Assembly (NCBI RefSeq): GCF_003332885.2
Contig: NZ_QOWJ01000002.1
Location: forward strand, 124,001 to 188,000
Direction: 5' to 3'
DNA: 64,000 nucleotides
From: Paracnuella aquatica
GTDB lineage: Bacteria; Bacteroidota; Bacteroidia; Chitinophagales; Chitinophagaceae
Below the pieces are notes generated by a model, which saw only the letters and a list, made by a program, of their open reading frames with translations, had not been told where the DNA came from and did no database searches. The position numbers were made by a program, and so were the translations under genes. Of this stretch, positions 25,200 to 34,513 are shown piece by piece (position 1 is the stretch's first letter; each line of letters opens with the position of its first letter).

Positions 25200-26081
25200 A
25201 TGCGTATTGACCTTGCCCCGCTGAAGGCTGCCGAAAAACAATACTGGCTACAGCACCTGGTGGCCCCGCGGCCCATTTGTTTTGCATCCACCATCGATGC
25301 TGCCGGCAACGTAAATCTGAGCCCCTTTTCGTTTTTTAACCTGTTTTCTTCCAACCCGCCCATTGTTATTTTTTCGCCGGCCCGCAGAGTGCGGGACAAT
25401 ACCACCAAACACACGTTGCAAAACGTGCAGGAAGTGCCCGAAGTGGTGATTAACATCGTTACCTACGATATGGTGCAGCAGGCATCGCTGGCTTCATGCG
25501 AATACGGCAAGGATGTGGATGAATTTGTAAAAAGCGGTTTTACCAAACAACCGGCCAGCCTGGTGCGGCCGCCCATGGTGCAGGAGGCAAAAGCAAAACT
25601 GGAGTGCAGGGTTTTGGAAATAAAATCGCTGGGTGCGGAAGGTGGCGCCGGCCAACTGGTGATCTGTGAAGTGCTGTGTGTTCATGTAGATGATGCGCTG
25701 CTAGACGAAAACGGTAAAATAGACCAACGTAAACTGGAACTGGTAGCCCGCCTCGGCGGCGACTGGTATTGCCGCGTAGGTGCCGATAATTTATTTACGG
25801 TGCCCAAACCCAACACGCAACTGGGCATCGGCATCGATGCTTTACCAGATAGCATTCGCCACAGCAAAATACTCACCGGCAACCACCTGGGCATGCTGGC
25901 CAATGTGCATGAGCAGCCCGTGGTGCAGCCGCAGTTTGAAGACGATCACCTGAAAAACATTGTGCAATACTATTCACTCAACCCCGATGAAATGGAAGCG
26001 GAAATGCACCGCCATGCCGCCCAATTGCTGGATGCGGGTAAAGTGGAAGCTGCATGGCAGGTGTTGCTATCGGTGGTGTAA
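25200..26081 (+). CDS. Flavin reductase-like FMN-binding protein
   Basis: The 293-residue protein matches the DIM6/NTAB flavin reductase-like family: LVAPRPICFASTIDAAGNVNLSPFSFFN, then IVIFSPARRVRDNTTKHT. The family binds FMN and is found as NADH:FMN oxidoreductases or aromatic monooxygenase partners; the actual substrate is not clear. It is longer than the usual 200 residues because of a C-terminal extension from about 220. The start ATG 25200 is preceded by TACTTTCA, a -7-like element. Confidence 0.85.
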   Translation: MRIDLAPLKAAEKQYWLQHLVAPRPICFASTIDAAGNVNLSPFSFFNLFSSNPPIVIFSPARRVRDNTTKHTLQNVQEVPEVVINIVTYDMVQQASLASCEYGKDVDEFVKSGFTKQPASLVRPPMVQEAKAKLECRVLEIKSLGAEGGAGQLVICEVLCVHVDDALLDENGKIDQRKLELVARLGGDWYCRVGADNLFTVPKPNTQLGIGIDALPDSIRHSKILTGNHLGMLANVHEQPVVQPQFEDDHLKNIVQYYSLNPDEMEAEMHRHAAQLLDAGKVEAAWQVLLSVV

Positions 26082-26157
26082 GTTGCTCCTATAAATGAGC
26101 AGAAGCAGTGGTCAGGAGGTTTTCGTCTTGCGGAATAGTCTTAATTTTAAAACAGCA

Positions 26158-26697
26158 ATGTCTACCGCTTACAAAATATTGCCCCATTACACTTATGCCG
26201 ATTACCTGCATTGGGAGGGCAAGTGGGAACTGATTGATGGTATTCCGTATGCGATGAGCCCGGCGCCAAAGCCGCGTCACCAGGCCGTTGCGGGCAACTT
26301 GCATGCAGAATTCAGGGCTGCGTTGAAAAAGGGTAAATGCGGTTGCACTGCATATCAACCCATTGATTATAAGATTTCAGAAGATACGGTGTTGAACCCC
26401 GACTTGCTGATAGTTTGCAAACCCATCGAAAAAGCTTTTCTTGACTTTCCACCCGACCTGGTTGCAGAAATTCTTTCTCCTGCCACTGCATTAAAGGACC
26501 GCCATACAAAATTTGAAATCTACCAGCAGCAACAGGTTCCTTACTACCTGATCATTGATACGGACCGGAATACAGTAGAAGTATTTCAGTTGGTGGAAAA
26601 TGTGTACCAGCAGTTAGAAGTAGATGAGATGGCCCCATTCACTTTTCAATTTTCCGGCTGCAGTGCCAACATCGTATTGAACGATATATGGCAATAA
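26158..26697 (+). CDS. Uma2-family putative endonuclease
   Basis: The 179-residue protein shows the Uma2 PD-(D/E)xK pattern: YADYLHWEGKWELIDG at the N-terminus, NPDLLIV, PDLVAEILSPAT, DRHTKFEIYQQQQVPYYLIID. The family is abundant in Cyanobacteria and Bacteroidota, and its cellular role is not established. The start was set at ATG 26158; another ATG at 26095 is possible but the extra 21 residues are not family-like. It lies with the small DUF4926-like gene 25 bases downstream. Confidence 0.88.
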   Translation: MSTAYKILPHYTYADYLHWEGKWELIDGIPYAMSPAPKPRHQAVAGNLHAEFRAALKKGKCGCTAYQPIDYKISEDTVLNPDLLIVCKPIEKAFLDFPPDLVAEILSPATALKDRHTKFEIYQQQQVPYYLIIDTDRNTVEVFQLVENVYQQLEVDEMAPFTFQFSGCSANIVLNDIWQ

Positions 26698-26722
26698 CAC
26701 CTGCTGTGCGCAATCTTCTTCT

Positions 26723-26929
26723 ATGTTCTACCAGTATCAGCGTATTGAATTAACAAGAGACATCAATCCAGTCCTTAAGGTTGGAATGACAGGAGTTATC
26801 CTCGAGGTTTGGGATGAAGAACATTATGAAGGGGAGTTTTTAGACGAAAATGGCTTTAACTATGAATACAATGGCGCAGGAATATTCACATTGAAGGCAA
26901 CTGATATTGCCCCAGGAAAGCAGACATAA
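26723..26929 (+). CDS. DUF4926-like small protein
   Basis: The 68-residue protein follows the DUF4926 pattern: IELTRDI, a GMTGVILEV turn, YEGEFLDENG and a conserved hydrophobic end. This SH3-like fold is often found beside toxin or nuclease-related genes; here it follows Uma2 by 25 bases, so the two may be a unit. Function unknown. Confidence 0.7.
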   Translation: MFYQYQRIELTRDINPVLKVGMTGVILEVWDEEHYEGEFLDENGFNYEYNGAGIFTLKATDIAPGKQT

Positions 26930-27090
26930 CACTTCCTATACATTCGATGATCGAAAAATTTTGAGGTGAAGGGAACAACGCAAGTAGGCTTTTCGGTTTT
27001 TTAATGGCGTATTATGAAACTTATATGGCGGCAACTTTGATATTTCAATTGTATTAAGTGCATGAGCGCCTGAACAGTGAACGATTTGTT

Positions 27091-27137
27091 TTCAATAAAA
27101 AAGCCGCGGACATTTTACCTGCGGCTTTTTTATTGAA
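27091..27137. terminator. Strong bidirectional terminator
   Basis: TTCAATAAAAAAGCCGC and GCGGCTTTTTTATTGAA form a perfect 17-bp stem around a 13-base loop, with A-tract and T-tract on the two sides. It is 12 bases past the DUF4197 stop (minus strand). Confidence 0.92.
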
Positions 27138-27148
27138 ATATATTCAGA

Positions 27149-27847
27149 CTATCCTCTTCCAAACACCCGCTTCAAAATCTGCGAAGTGCGGGCCGATGCG
27201 TTGGTGCGGATATTGGCTTCTTCTTTCGCCACCTGGTCAAACAGCGCACTGATTGCTTTTTCGGTTACATAGGCCGTTAGGTCGGGGTTTACCTTTTTAA
27301 GCGTTGTTGGAAAATTGTTGTACGTGTTGATCATATCGCCATAATATTTGGTGGCGCTGAACTTGTCCAACGATTGTTTGATGATGGGTGTAAATGCAGT
27401 TTTCAACTGCGTGGTGGTGCGTTGCTGAAAATATTGCGTGGCCGCATCCTGCGGGCCGCGAACAATGCCCAACGCATCGGAGAGGGTCATTTGCCGGATG
27501 GCATCGCCAAAAATTGGCGCAGCCGTACCCACTGCATCTTCGGCAGCCCGGTTGATCTGCAAAATGGCGCGGTCTACCATGGCGCCCATACCCATCTGGC
27601 GCAGCACGCCTTCAATACGCTGGGCTTCCTCGGGCAGCAGCACTTTGTATGCGGTGTTTTTAAAAAACCCATCTTCTTTATGCAGCAGCGAAATGCCGCG
27701 GCTTACGCCCTGGTCCAAAGCTTCACGAATGCCTTGTGCGGCCTCGCCTTCGGAAACCGGGATGTTCATCTGGGGTAAATTAGAAAGGGTATCGCAGGAA
27801 AAAAAGGTAAGTGCAAATGCAAATATTGCCAGGTAAGAACGGATCAT
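27149..27847 (-). CDS. DUF4197 lipoprotein
   Basis: The 232-residue protein has a lipoprotein signal (LAIFAFALTFFSC, Cys18). The body is helical: GIREALDQGVSRGISLLHKEDGFFKN, MVDRAILQINRAAEDAV and TLSDALGIVRG match DUF4197, a proteobacterial and Bacteroidota family of unknown function. It probably sits in the outer membrane. It is separate from its neighbours. Confidence 0.85.
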   Translation of the reverse strand: MIRSYLAIFAFALTFFSCDTLSNLPQMNIPVSEGEAAQGIREALDQGVSRGISLLHKEDGFFKNTAYKVLLPEEAQRIEGVLRQMGMGAMVDRAILQINRAAEDAVGTAAPIFGDAIRQMTLSDALGIVRGPQDAATQYFQQRTTTQLKTAFTPIIKQSLDKFSATKYYGDMINTYNNFPTTLKKVNPDLTAYVTEKAISALFDQVAKEEANIRTNASARTSQILKRVFGRG

Positions 27848-27969
27848 ATAAGGTTTTTAGGATGGTTTCAAATCTTTTGCCAGAATCTCAACAGTATGCA
27901 AAAATAATCCGCCCGAACTAAATCGGGGGTTAAATAGGCTACTGGTCCGGGCCTTGCATAAAAAAGTGC

Positions 27970-29286
27970 ATGACCAAAGCGCAATTCGATATCGTTATTG
28001 TTGGGGCCGGTGCGGCCGGGCTGATGGCTGCCATTGAATTAAGTAGTGCCGGGAAAAGGGTAGCAGTGGTGGAAGCCACAAGCCGCACCGGCGGCCGCAT
28101 GCTGTGTGTGCAGGATAAGGACACGGGCACCTTGGTGCAACTGGGCGCCGAGTTTGTACACGGCAGTCTGCCGCTAACCCAATCCTTGTTGCAGCAGGCC
28201 GGCGCTACCACACACCAAATTGAAGGCAGCATCTGGCAGCGAAAAGAGGCTGGTTTGCAGCCGCAGCAAGATTTTATTGAAGGATACGATATACTGGAGC
28301 CCAAACTCAAAGCCGTTACCACCGACCTGCCCGTTCAGGAGTTTATACAACGGCAGTTGGCCGGCCCGCAGTGTGCCAATATGCGGCAAGAGGTGCAGGA
28401 TTACGCCGAAGGATATTATGCCGCCGACACCAACCGGTCGAGCACGCTGGCCCTTGCCGAAGAGCTGACCGGCGACGACCAGCCACAGTACCGCATTGAA
28501 GGCGGTTACCTGCAATTGGCGCAATACATGGAGGCACAGTGCCGGGAAAAAGGCGTGCAGTTTTTCCTGGGCCAGCCAGTAGAGCAAATAGACTGGCAAA
28601 GGGAGAACGTTTCAGTTACTACTGATAAAACTTTATTCAAATGCAGCCAGTTGCTGGTTACGGTTTCACTGGGTGTGTTGCAATCGGGCAGCATCAAGTT
28701 TGTGCCGGCATTGCCCCAATACGATGCAGCCGCAAAAGCACTAGGCTACGGCCACGTGGTAAAAATCAATCTCCTGTTTCGCCAGGCGTTTTGGAAGCGG
28801 AGCACCCTTGTTGGCGGCCAAAACCTGGCCGATCTGCAATTTCTTTTTTCTGAAGAAAGCATTCCCACTTGGTGGAGCCAGCACCCCTTGAATACCAATA
28901 TACTTACCGGCTGGCTGGGCGGCCCCAAAGCACAGGCACTGCAGCACGCAAGCCACGATGAGTTGTTGCAACTGGCGCTTTCGTCGCTTACCAAAATTTT
29001 TGATTTGGAGCCAGCCTACTTATGGCAAGATTTAAAAGCTGCCTGGAGCCACAACTGGTCGGCCGACCCGTTTTTCCATGGTGCCTATTCTTACGAAGTA
29101 GTAGACGGCGCTACGCATCAAAAAACGCTGCAGCAACCTGCCGAACACACCGTGTATTTTGCAGGCGAAGCGCTGCACCACGGCCCCGAACTGGGCACGG
29201 TAGAAGCTGCCCTGCAAAGCGGCAAACAAGCTGCGGCTGCAATGCTTTCGGCAGGTAATGAAGTGCCTGAAACAACGGGCCAATAA
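27970..29286 (+). CDS. Flavin-containing amine oxidase (monoamine oxidase-like)
   Basis: The 438-residue protein has the FAD dinucleotide motif VIVGAGAAGLMAAIELSSAGKRVAVVEA (residues 6-33) followed by RTGGRM. The C-terminal FAD-contact region is VYFAGEALHHGPELGTVEAALQSGKQAA. Family members oxidise primary or polyamines or amino acids with O2. There is no signal peptide, so a cytoplasmic site is likely. Substrate unknown. Confidence 0.9.
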   Translation: MTKAQFDIVIVGAGAAGLMAAIELSSAGKRVAVVEATSRTGGRMLCVQDKDTGTLVQLGAEFVHGSLPLTQSLLQQAGATTHQIEGSIWQRKEAGLQPQQDFIEGYDILEPKLKAVTTDLPVQEFIQRQLAGPQCANMRQEVQDYAEGYYAADTNRSSTLALAEELTGDDQPQYRIEGGYLQLAQYMEAQCREKGVQFFLGQPVEQIDWQRENVSVTTDKTLFKCSQLLVTVSLGVLQSGSIKFVPALPQYDAAAKALGYGHVVKINLLFRQAFWKRSTLVGGQNLADLQFLFSEESIPTWWSQHPLNTNILTGWLGGPKAQALQHASHDELLQLALSSLTKIFDLEPAYLWQDLKAAWSHNWSADPFFHGAYSYEVVDGATHQKTLQQPAEHTVYFAGEALHHGPELGTVEAALQSGKQAAAAMLSAGNEVPETTGQ

Positions 29287-29382
29287 AATCCCGGCAGATT
29301 GCTTTTAAAGCGATGGGCTGCGCATTACTTTAGTAGTGGCTGCTTTTTTATTTTGTGAAATGCAGCCACTAAAACCTTTACG

Positions 29383-30264
29383 ATGCGCTCCCAACTGCTG
29401 GCTGGCCTGCTGTGCATTTTGTTTGCTATAAATGGCTTGGCGCAGCCTTACCTTGATGTGGCTTCCATCCGTTTTCATCGGAGCCCCGATGCAGGTTTGG
29501 TGCGGCGCAATTTTAACCGCAACAGCTTTGAATATGGGCAGGCACAGGTGCAGTTGCCGCTGGTGTTGCGGGATAGTAGCATCATTTTGCTCAATCCTAT
29601 TGCCGAACAATGGAGCATCAGCAGCACGGCGCTGGCAGCCGCACCGCAGTGGCTGCGCGGCTTAACGATGGTGGGTGGCTACATCAAACCATGGAGCCCG
29701 CAGTGGACTACCACCATGCTGTTGATAGCCCGCTGGAACGGTGCAGCAGATTTTGGTTTCAACAACCGTTTTCAACTGGGCACCGTGCTGCTGGCCACCC
29801 GCACGGTAAATCCAAAGCTGAAATACAAATTCGGGCTGTATTACAACCGCGAGTTTTTTGGCAACTTTTTCATCCCCTTGGCTGGCATTGAATGGACCAT
29901 CAACCGGCGGCTGCAGCTTTTTGGCACCCTGCCGGGCAGCATAGTACTGGAGCAAAAAGTATCGCCCCGGTTCTATTATGGCGCTTCGTTTCGGGCCATC
30001 ACCACTTCTTTTAGGTACCCGGCCGGCGCCGAAAATCGATTTGTGCGCATTGATGACAACCAGGTGCAGGCATTTGCCGACCTGTATCTGCAACCCAAGC
30101 TGGTGCTCACTGCCGAATTGGGTCATTCCCTATTTCGGCGGTTTCGGCTGGGTGCAACCGATGGTGCTTCGAAATACTTTTTTGCGGAAAAATTCAACGA
30201 TGGCGTTCATTTCCGGTTGTCGCTGGCGTACCGGCTCCGGTTTGATGGAGGGGCCACGCGGTAA
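29383..30264 (+). CDS. Predicted outer-membrane beta-barrel protein (DUF6268-like)
   Basis: The 293-residue protein has a signal peptide (MRSQLLAGLLCILFAINGLAQ). The rest alternates polar and aromatic residues in strand-length stretches (LKYKFGLYYNREFFGNFFIPLAGIEWTIN, FYYGASFRAITTSFRY) and ends in an arginine-rich strand, as expected of an outer-membrane barrel. It is a candidate DUF6268 member. Ligand or role is unknown. A hairpin immediately past its stop acts as terminator. Confidence 0.7.
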   Translation: MRSQLLAGLLCILFAINGLAQPYLDVASIRFHRSPDAGLVRRNFNRNSFEYGQAQVQLPLVLRDSSIILLNPIAEQWSISSTALAAAPQWLRGLTMVGGYIKPWSPQWTTTMLLIARWNGAADFGFNNRFQLGTVLLATRTVNPKLKYKFGLYYNREFFGNFFIPLAGIEWTINRRLQLFGTLPGSIVLEQKVSPRFYYGASFRAITTSFRYPAGAENRFVRIDDNQVQAFADLYLQPKLVLTAELGHSLFRRFRLGATDGASKYFFAEKFNDGVHFRLSLAYRLRFDGGATR

Positions 30265-30302
30265 CTCCTGCGTTTTATTTTTTACAAAAAACCGCAGGAG
30301 TT
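30263..30302 (+). terminator. Hairpin after the DUF6268-like gene
   Basis: AACTCCTGCG and CGCAGGAGTT form a 10-bp stem around a T-rich loop, beginning at the stop codon. There is no long T-tract after it. Confidence 0.6.
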
Positions 30303-30331
30303 GTTCACCCGTCACTATTCGTTTCATTAAG

Positions 30332-30361
30332 TTGAGCATTCCCTTCATCGCCGTACTTTTG
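30332..30361 (+). promoter_or_regulatory. Promoter of lysS
   Basis: TTG at 30332-30334 and TACTTTTG at 30354-30361 are spaced by 19 bases, the typical Bacteroidota arrangement, 18 bases before the ATG at 30379. Confidence 0.7.
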
Positions 30362-30378
30362 CACCTCAATTGAAAAAC

Positions 30379-31926
30379 ATGCAACAACAGCAGCTTTCAG
30401 AGCAGGAGCAGATACGCCGCGACAAGCTGGCGCAACTGCAGGCCCTGGGTATCGACCCGTATCCTGCCGCTTCTTTTCCGGTTTCCCATTTTTCTACGCC
30501 TATCAAAAATGCCTTTTCCGACGATAACGCCGCCGAGTTTAGTGAAGTGTGCCTAGCCGGCCGTATTATGAGTGTGCGCATTATGGGTAAGGCTTCGTTT
30601 GCCGTGCTGCAGGATAGTGCCGGCCGCATACAGGTATATGTAAGCAAAGACGACCTGGCCCGTGGCGAAGACACATCGATGTACGACACGGTTTGGAAAA
30701 AGCTGCTCGATATTGGTGATTTTGTAGGCGTAAAAGGTTTTGTGTTTCGTACCAAAACCGGCGAAATATCGGTGCATGTAAAAGAGCTGACGGTGCTGGC
30801 AAAAGCACTGCGGCCGCTGCCCATTGTAAAAGAAGCCGACGGCGTGGTGTACGATGCCGTTACCGATCCCGAATTTAAATACCGCCAGCGCTATGCCGAC
30901 CTGGTGATCAACCCTACGGTAAAAGAAACATTTGTAAAGCGCTCCAAACTGATCAACTCCATCCGCGATTTCCTGAACAGCAATGGTGCGCTGGAAGTAG
31001 ATACGCCGGTGCTGCAAAGCATTCCGGGTGGTGCCGCCGCAAGGCCGTTTGTAACGCACCACAATGCGCTGGATGTGCCTTTTTACCTGCGCATTGCCAA
31101 CGAACTTTATCTGAAGCGCCTCATTGTTGGCGGCTTTGATTGGGTGTATGAGTTCAGCCGCAACTTCCGCAACGAAGGCATGGACCGTACGCACAACCCC
31201 GAGTTTACCGTACTTGAGTTTTATACTGCATATAAAGATTACGATTGGATGATGCAAACTACCGAGGCGCTGCTCGAAAAAGCAGCCATCGATGTAAACG
31301 GCACCACCGATTTTGTAAACGGCGACAATACCATTTCGTTTAAAGCTCCGTTCAAGCGCATCTCTATTTACGATGCCATCAAAGAACATACGGGAATTGA
31401 TGTAAGCGAGCTGGATGAAGCAGACCTGCGCGATGTGTGCAAACAACTGGGCGTTGATGCCGACCCGAAAGTAGGCAAAGGCAAACTCATTGATGAAATT
31501 TTTGGATCGACATGTGAGCACCATTATGTGCAGCCAACTTTCATCATCGATTATCCAATCGAGATGAGCCCGTTGACAAAGAAGCACCGCAGCAAACCCG
31601 GCCTGGTAGAGCGTTTTGAGCTGATCGTAAATGGTAAGGAAATTGCCAATGCATATAGCGAGCTGAACGACCCCATCGATCAACGGGAACGTTTCGAAGA
31701 CCAGGTGGCCCTGATGGAACGCGGCGATGACGAAGCCATGTTTATCGACTATGATTTTCTGCGATCGCTGGAATATGGCATGCCGCCTACTGCCGGTATT
31801 GGTTTTGGCATCGACCGGTTGTGCATGCTGCTTACCAACCAGCCTTCCATCCAGGATGTGCTCCTGTTTCCGCAAATGCGCCCAGAGAAATGGGGCAATG
31901 AGGAAGCTACAGAAACTGCTGAATAA
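30379..31926 (+). CDS. lysS: Lysine--tRNA ligase (class II)
   Basis: The 515-residue enzyme has an OB-fold anticodon domain at residues 60-150 and a class II core. Motif 2 is visible as [20 protein letters not shown] and motif 3 as [14 protein letters not shown]. It charges tRNA-Lys. ATG 30379 was chosen over a TTG nine bases earlier. The unusual insert around residues 340-370 ([21 protein letters not shown]) is typical of Bacteroidota LysS. It has its own promoter. Confidence 0.96.
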   Translation: MQQQQLSEQEQIRRDKLAQLQALGIDPYPAASFPVSHFSTPIKNAFSDDNAAEFSEVCLAGRIMSVRIMGKASFAVLQDSAGRIQVYVSKDDLARGEDTSMYDTVWKKLLDIGDFVGVKGFVFRTKTGEISVHVKELTVLAKALRPLPIVKEADGVVYDAVTDPEFKYRQRYADLVINPTVKETFVKRSKLINSIRDFLNSNGALEVDTPVLQSIPGGAAARPFVTHHNALDVPFYLRIANELYLKRLIVGGFDWVYEFSRNFRNEGMDRTHNPEFTVLEFYTAYKDYDWMMQTTEALLEKAAIDVNGTTDFVNGDNTISFKAPFKRISIYDAIKEHTGIDVSELDEADLRDVCKQLGVDADPKVGKGKLIDEIFGSTCEHHYVQPTFIIDYPIEMSPLTKKHRSKPGLVERFELIVNGKEIANAYSELNDPIDQRERFEDQVALMERGDDEAMFIDYDFLRSLEYGMPPTAGIGFGIDRLCMLLTNQPSIQDVLLFPQMRPEKWGNEEATETAE

Positions 31927-31938
31927 TTAAATAACAAG

Positions 31939-32040
31939 GAAGTCAAAATTCAAAAGTAAAAAGTCAAAAAGGGTTGCAATCAAATGCAACCAACACTGAC
32001 TTAAACGCTTTTTGAATTTTGACTTTTTACTTTTGACTTA
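31939..32040. repeat. Inverted repeat, GTCAAAAGT word, between lysS and GT2
   Basis: The left arm at 31939-31970 and the right arm at 32006-32040 use the same words (GTCAAAATTC, AAAAGTAAAAAGTC) in permuted order. A small GGGTTGCAATC hairpin sits in the centre. The right arm ends 4 bases before the next start codon. Confidence 0.85.
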
Positions 32041-32044
32041 CACC

Positions 32045-32953
32045 ATGATCGTTTCCGCATTTACCTACGTTCGCAACGGGTTTACCTATGCTTATCCTTT
32101 TATCGAATCCATTAAAAGCCTGCTGCCAATAGTGGATGAATATATTGTGGTAATTGGTGCAGGAAACGACGGCACCCGCGAAGCAGTTGTGGCTCTCAAC
32201 GATCCAAAGGTCACCATCGTGGATACGGTGTGGGACGAACAACTGCGTGTAGGCGGAAAAGTATTTGCGCAGCAGGCAAATATTGGTATGGATCATTGCC
32301 GCAAGGATGCCGACTGGCTCTTTCACCTGCAGGCAGATGAAGTGGTGCATGAAAAAGATTTACCTCTTTTGCAAAAGGCCATGCAGGATCATATCAGCAA
32401 CAACAACATTGATGGATTGCTGCTGCCGTTCATTCATTTTTATGGCGATTATGATCACTACTGTCCATCGAGGCGTTTTCATAAATACGAGATCCGCATT
32501 GTGAAAAATAACGCTGCTATCCGCAGTTATAAAGATTCGATGGGTTTTCGCATGTATCAAAATCCGCAGAACCAGGATGGCGAAAAAGGCACCAAGCTGC
32601 GGGTGCTGAAAGTGCCGGTGCCCATTTATCATTACAGCTGGGCAAGACCACCGAAAAAGATGACGGCAAAGCGCATCGAGTTTCATAAAAAATATACCGA
32701 TAGCGATGCCTTTATTGCCGATGTGCAACAAAAGGAAGCGGAAGGCTATAGCTACCGCGAATACGATTACCTGAAACGCTTTACCGGCACGCATCCTGCC
32801 GTGATGCAAGATGTTGTGGCTGCACAGGACTGGACCTTTGTGTACGATCCAGCCAAAAACAATATGTCGGTAAAAGAAAAGGTGATGAAGTTTGTAGAAG
32901 ACCTGACCGGCCGGCAGTTTTTTACGTATCAAAATTATAAGATCGTGGGTTAA
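32045..32953 (+). CDS. GT2-like glycosyltransferase
   Basis: The 302-residue protein begins MIVSAFTYVRNGFTYAYPFIESIKSLLPIVDEYIVVIGAGNDGTRE, the first part of a GT-A Rossmann-like domain. DWLFHLQADEVVHEKDL supplies the DxD-like acidic motif. The rest of the protein is charged and lacks transmembrane segments. Donor and acceptor are unknown. The TAA stop is the first three bases of the following inverted repeat. Confidence 0.8.
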   Translation: MIVSAFTYVRNGFTYAYPFIESIKSLLPIVDEYIVVIGAGNDGTREAVVALNDPKVTIVDTVWDEQLRVGGKVFAQQANIGMDHCRKDADWLFHLQADEVVHEKDLPLLQKAMQDHISNNNIDGLLLPFIHFYGDYDHYCPSRRFHKYEIRIVKNNAAIRSYKDSMGFRMYQNPQNQDGEKGTKLRVLKVPVPIYHYSWARPPKKMTAKRIEFHKKYTDSDAFIADVQQKEAEGYSYREYDYLKRFTGTHPAVMQDVVAAQDWTFVYDPAKNNMSVKEKVMKFVEDLTGRQFFTYQNYKIVG

Positions 32954-33040
32954 GTCAAAAGTAAAAATTCAAAAGCGTTCCGAAATAACGCAGACAGCTA
33001 ACGTTTACAACATCCCTTTTGACTTTTCACTTTTGACTTA
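32951..33040. repeat. Symmetric inverted repeat carrying the stop codons of two convergent genes
   Basis: Arms of 24 bases at 32951-32974 and 33017-33040 match at 22 of 24 positions. Each begins with TAAGTCAAAAGT. The outer TAA of each arm is the in-frame stop of the gene entering it, GT2 from the left and the 33038 gene from the right. Confidence 0.9.
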
Positions 33041-33688
33041 TTTTATCACATACCCCAACTTTACCGAAATCGGCACTACCGGCAACCACATATTGTTCTG
33101 CGTAGTGTTGCCGAAGAAATTATCGGTCGGCATGTAGCAACAATTGGGTTCATCTTTCACTTTTTGCTGGCGGTATACCAATCCCAAACCCACCGATACA
33201 TCGAGCAGCCAATGCTTGCCCAATCGTTCGGTGCCGCCGGTAACCACAGCAGCGCCAGCCTGGCTTTTTTGAAAAGTAAAGTCCTGCAACTTTTCGTAAG
33301 TAGGCACCCCATTAACGCAATTCTGGCCCAGCCATCCGTGCAGGTCGTAATTCATCAGCCGGTAGTGCAATTGGCCCTGTACATAACCCGCACCCTGGCG
33401 GGTGTAATAGTAGCGCAGTGCTGGCCGCAACTCAAAACCCCTTGCTTTTTTTGCTTCATCGAGGTAACTCGATTGTACCACCAGGCCCACGTCGCCCACC
33501 AGCGAAAAGCGGCTACTGAAGCGGTGCTCAACGCCCATCATCAGGCGATGATCGGCATTGAACATGGCCAACGGGTTGATGGTAACCACCAGGTTGTGCG
33601 GCGTGTATTTGGGCCGGCCCAATGGTGCTTTTTGCGCAGCGGCACCTAGAGCCCACAGCAGCAGTACAACACAACAAATTTTTTTCAT
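33038..33688 (-). CDS. Predicted secreted beta-barrel protein
   Basis: The 216-residue protein has a signal peptide (MKKICCVVLLLWALGAAAQ) and strand-rich sequence (LVVTINPLAMFNADHRLMMGVEHRFSSRFSLVGDVGLVV), resembling DUF3575-type barrels. The start was set at ATG 33688-33686, which shares one base with the preceding stop (TGATG), so translation is coupled to the LVIVD gene. Function unknown. Confidence 0.75.
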   Translation of the reverse strand: MKKICCVVLLLWALGAAAQKAPLGRPKYTPHNLVVTINPLAMFNADHRLMMGVEHRFSSRFSLVGDVGLVVQSSYLDEAKKARGFELRPALRYYYTRQGAGYVQGQLHYRLMNYDLHGWLGQNCVNGVPTYEKLQDFTFQKSQAGAAVVTGGTERLGKHWLLDVSVGLGLVYRQQKVKDEPNCCYMPTDNFFGNTTQNNMWLPVVPISVKLGYVIK

Positions 33689-34434
33689 CAATTGATACGG
33701 GTTAGGAACTGTGGGGTTTTATTATCCGAAATATCGTACAGGATCATACCATTGCGTACCCAGCAAATAAGCGTGTTGCCATAAGGTATCACATCTATAA
33801 AACAGCCGTCTCTGAGGCTTGTTACATACTTGGGTTCAAATGCGTTTTTGATATCAAAAACCATCAATCCCTGTTGGTTGTCGCATACATACAACACCGT
33901 GTCGGAATAACCAAGGCCATATGGTTCTGTTAATGGAAAACTGGCCCGCTGCACGGGCTTTGCCACATTGCGGATATCGTATACCGCCAGTATGCTTTGC
34001 ACGCCACCGCAGGGGCCGTTGGTGCGCAATGTTGCAAAAGCCACCGTGTCTTTTGCCACCACCGGGTCGCAACGGCGCATTACTTCCGGCGAAATGGCTT
34101 CGCTCAATTTCTCCGGCTTCGATGGATCGTCGAGGCTAAAAATATGCACCACGCTGGTAGAGCCGATGAACAACCGGTTTTTGAATGGAAAGATGGTTTC
34201 TATTTCAAAACCCACCTGCACTGTACGCTTATATACCGGGTTGGCCGCATCCGATATTTCATACACTTTCAGGTCTTCGTTATCCACCGTGTACAGGTAG
34301 TTTCCGGCAATGGTAAAACGTGCCAGCGAGCCGCCCTGGCCCGTGCCGCCGCCGTTATACAGTTTACTGTCCGATGCCGACTTATCGCAGCCGAGCAGTG
34401 TTATAAAAAGAAGCGCAGACAAAAGCAAACGCAT
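33688..34434 (-). CDS. LVIVD-repeat lipoprotein
   Basis: The 248-residue protein starts at MRLLLSALLFITLLGCDKS with a lipobox (LLGC). It has several LVIVD beta-propeller-like repeats, each of the form Y(I/V)D(I)..NP (LYTVDNEDLKVYEISDAANPVYKR, GLMVFDIKNAFEPKYVTSL, GMILYDISDNKTPQFLTRI). The start could be 34434 or an in-frame ATG at 34452. It should sit on the outer membrane. Neighbours form an operon with another lipoprotein and a barrel protein; role unknown. Confidence 0.8.
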   Translation of the reverse strand: MRLLLSALLFITLLGCDKSASDSKLYNGGGTGQGGSLARFTIAGNYLYTVDNEDLKVYEISDAANPVYKRTVQVGFEIETIFPFKNRLFIGSTSVVHIFSLDDPSKPEKLSEAISPEVMRRCDPVVAKDTVAFATLRTNGPCGGVQSILAVYDIRNVAKPVQRASFPLTEPYGLGYSDTVLYVCDNQQGLMVFDIKNAFEPKYVTSLRDGCFIDVIPYGNTLICWVRNGMILYDISDNKTPQFLTRIN

Positions 34435-34513
34435 GATATTTTGTTTTGGCATTGTTGAAAAATGAGCCGGCTTTAGTGGGCCAATCATTTTAAAAAAAAT
34501 CATTGAACTTGAA

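Noticed and set aside
30553-31875. 440-codon minus-strand open frame across lysS
   Set aside because: Shadow of lysS; lysS motifs are unambiguous.
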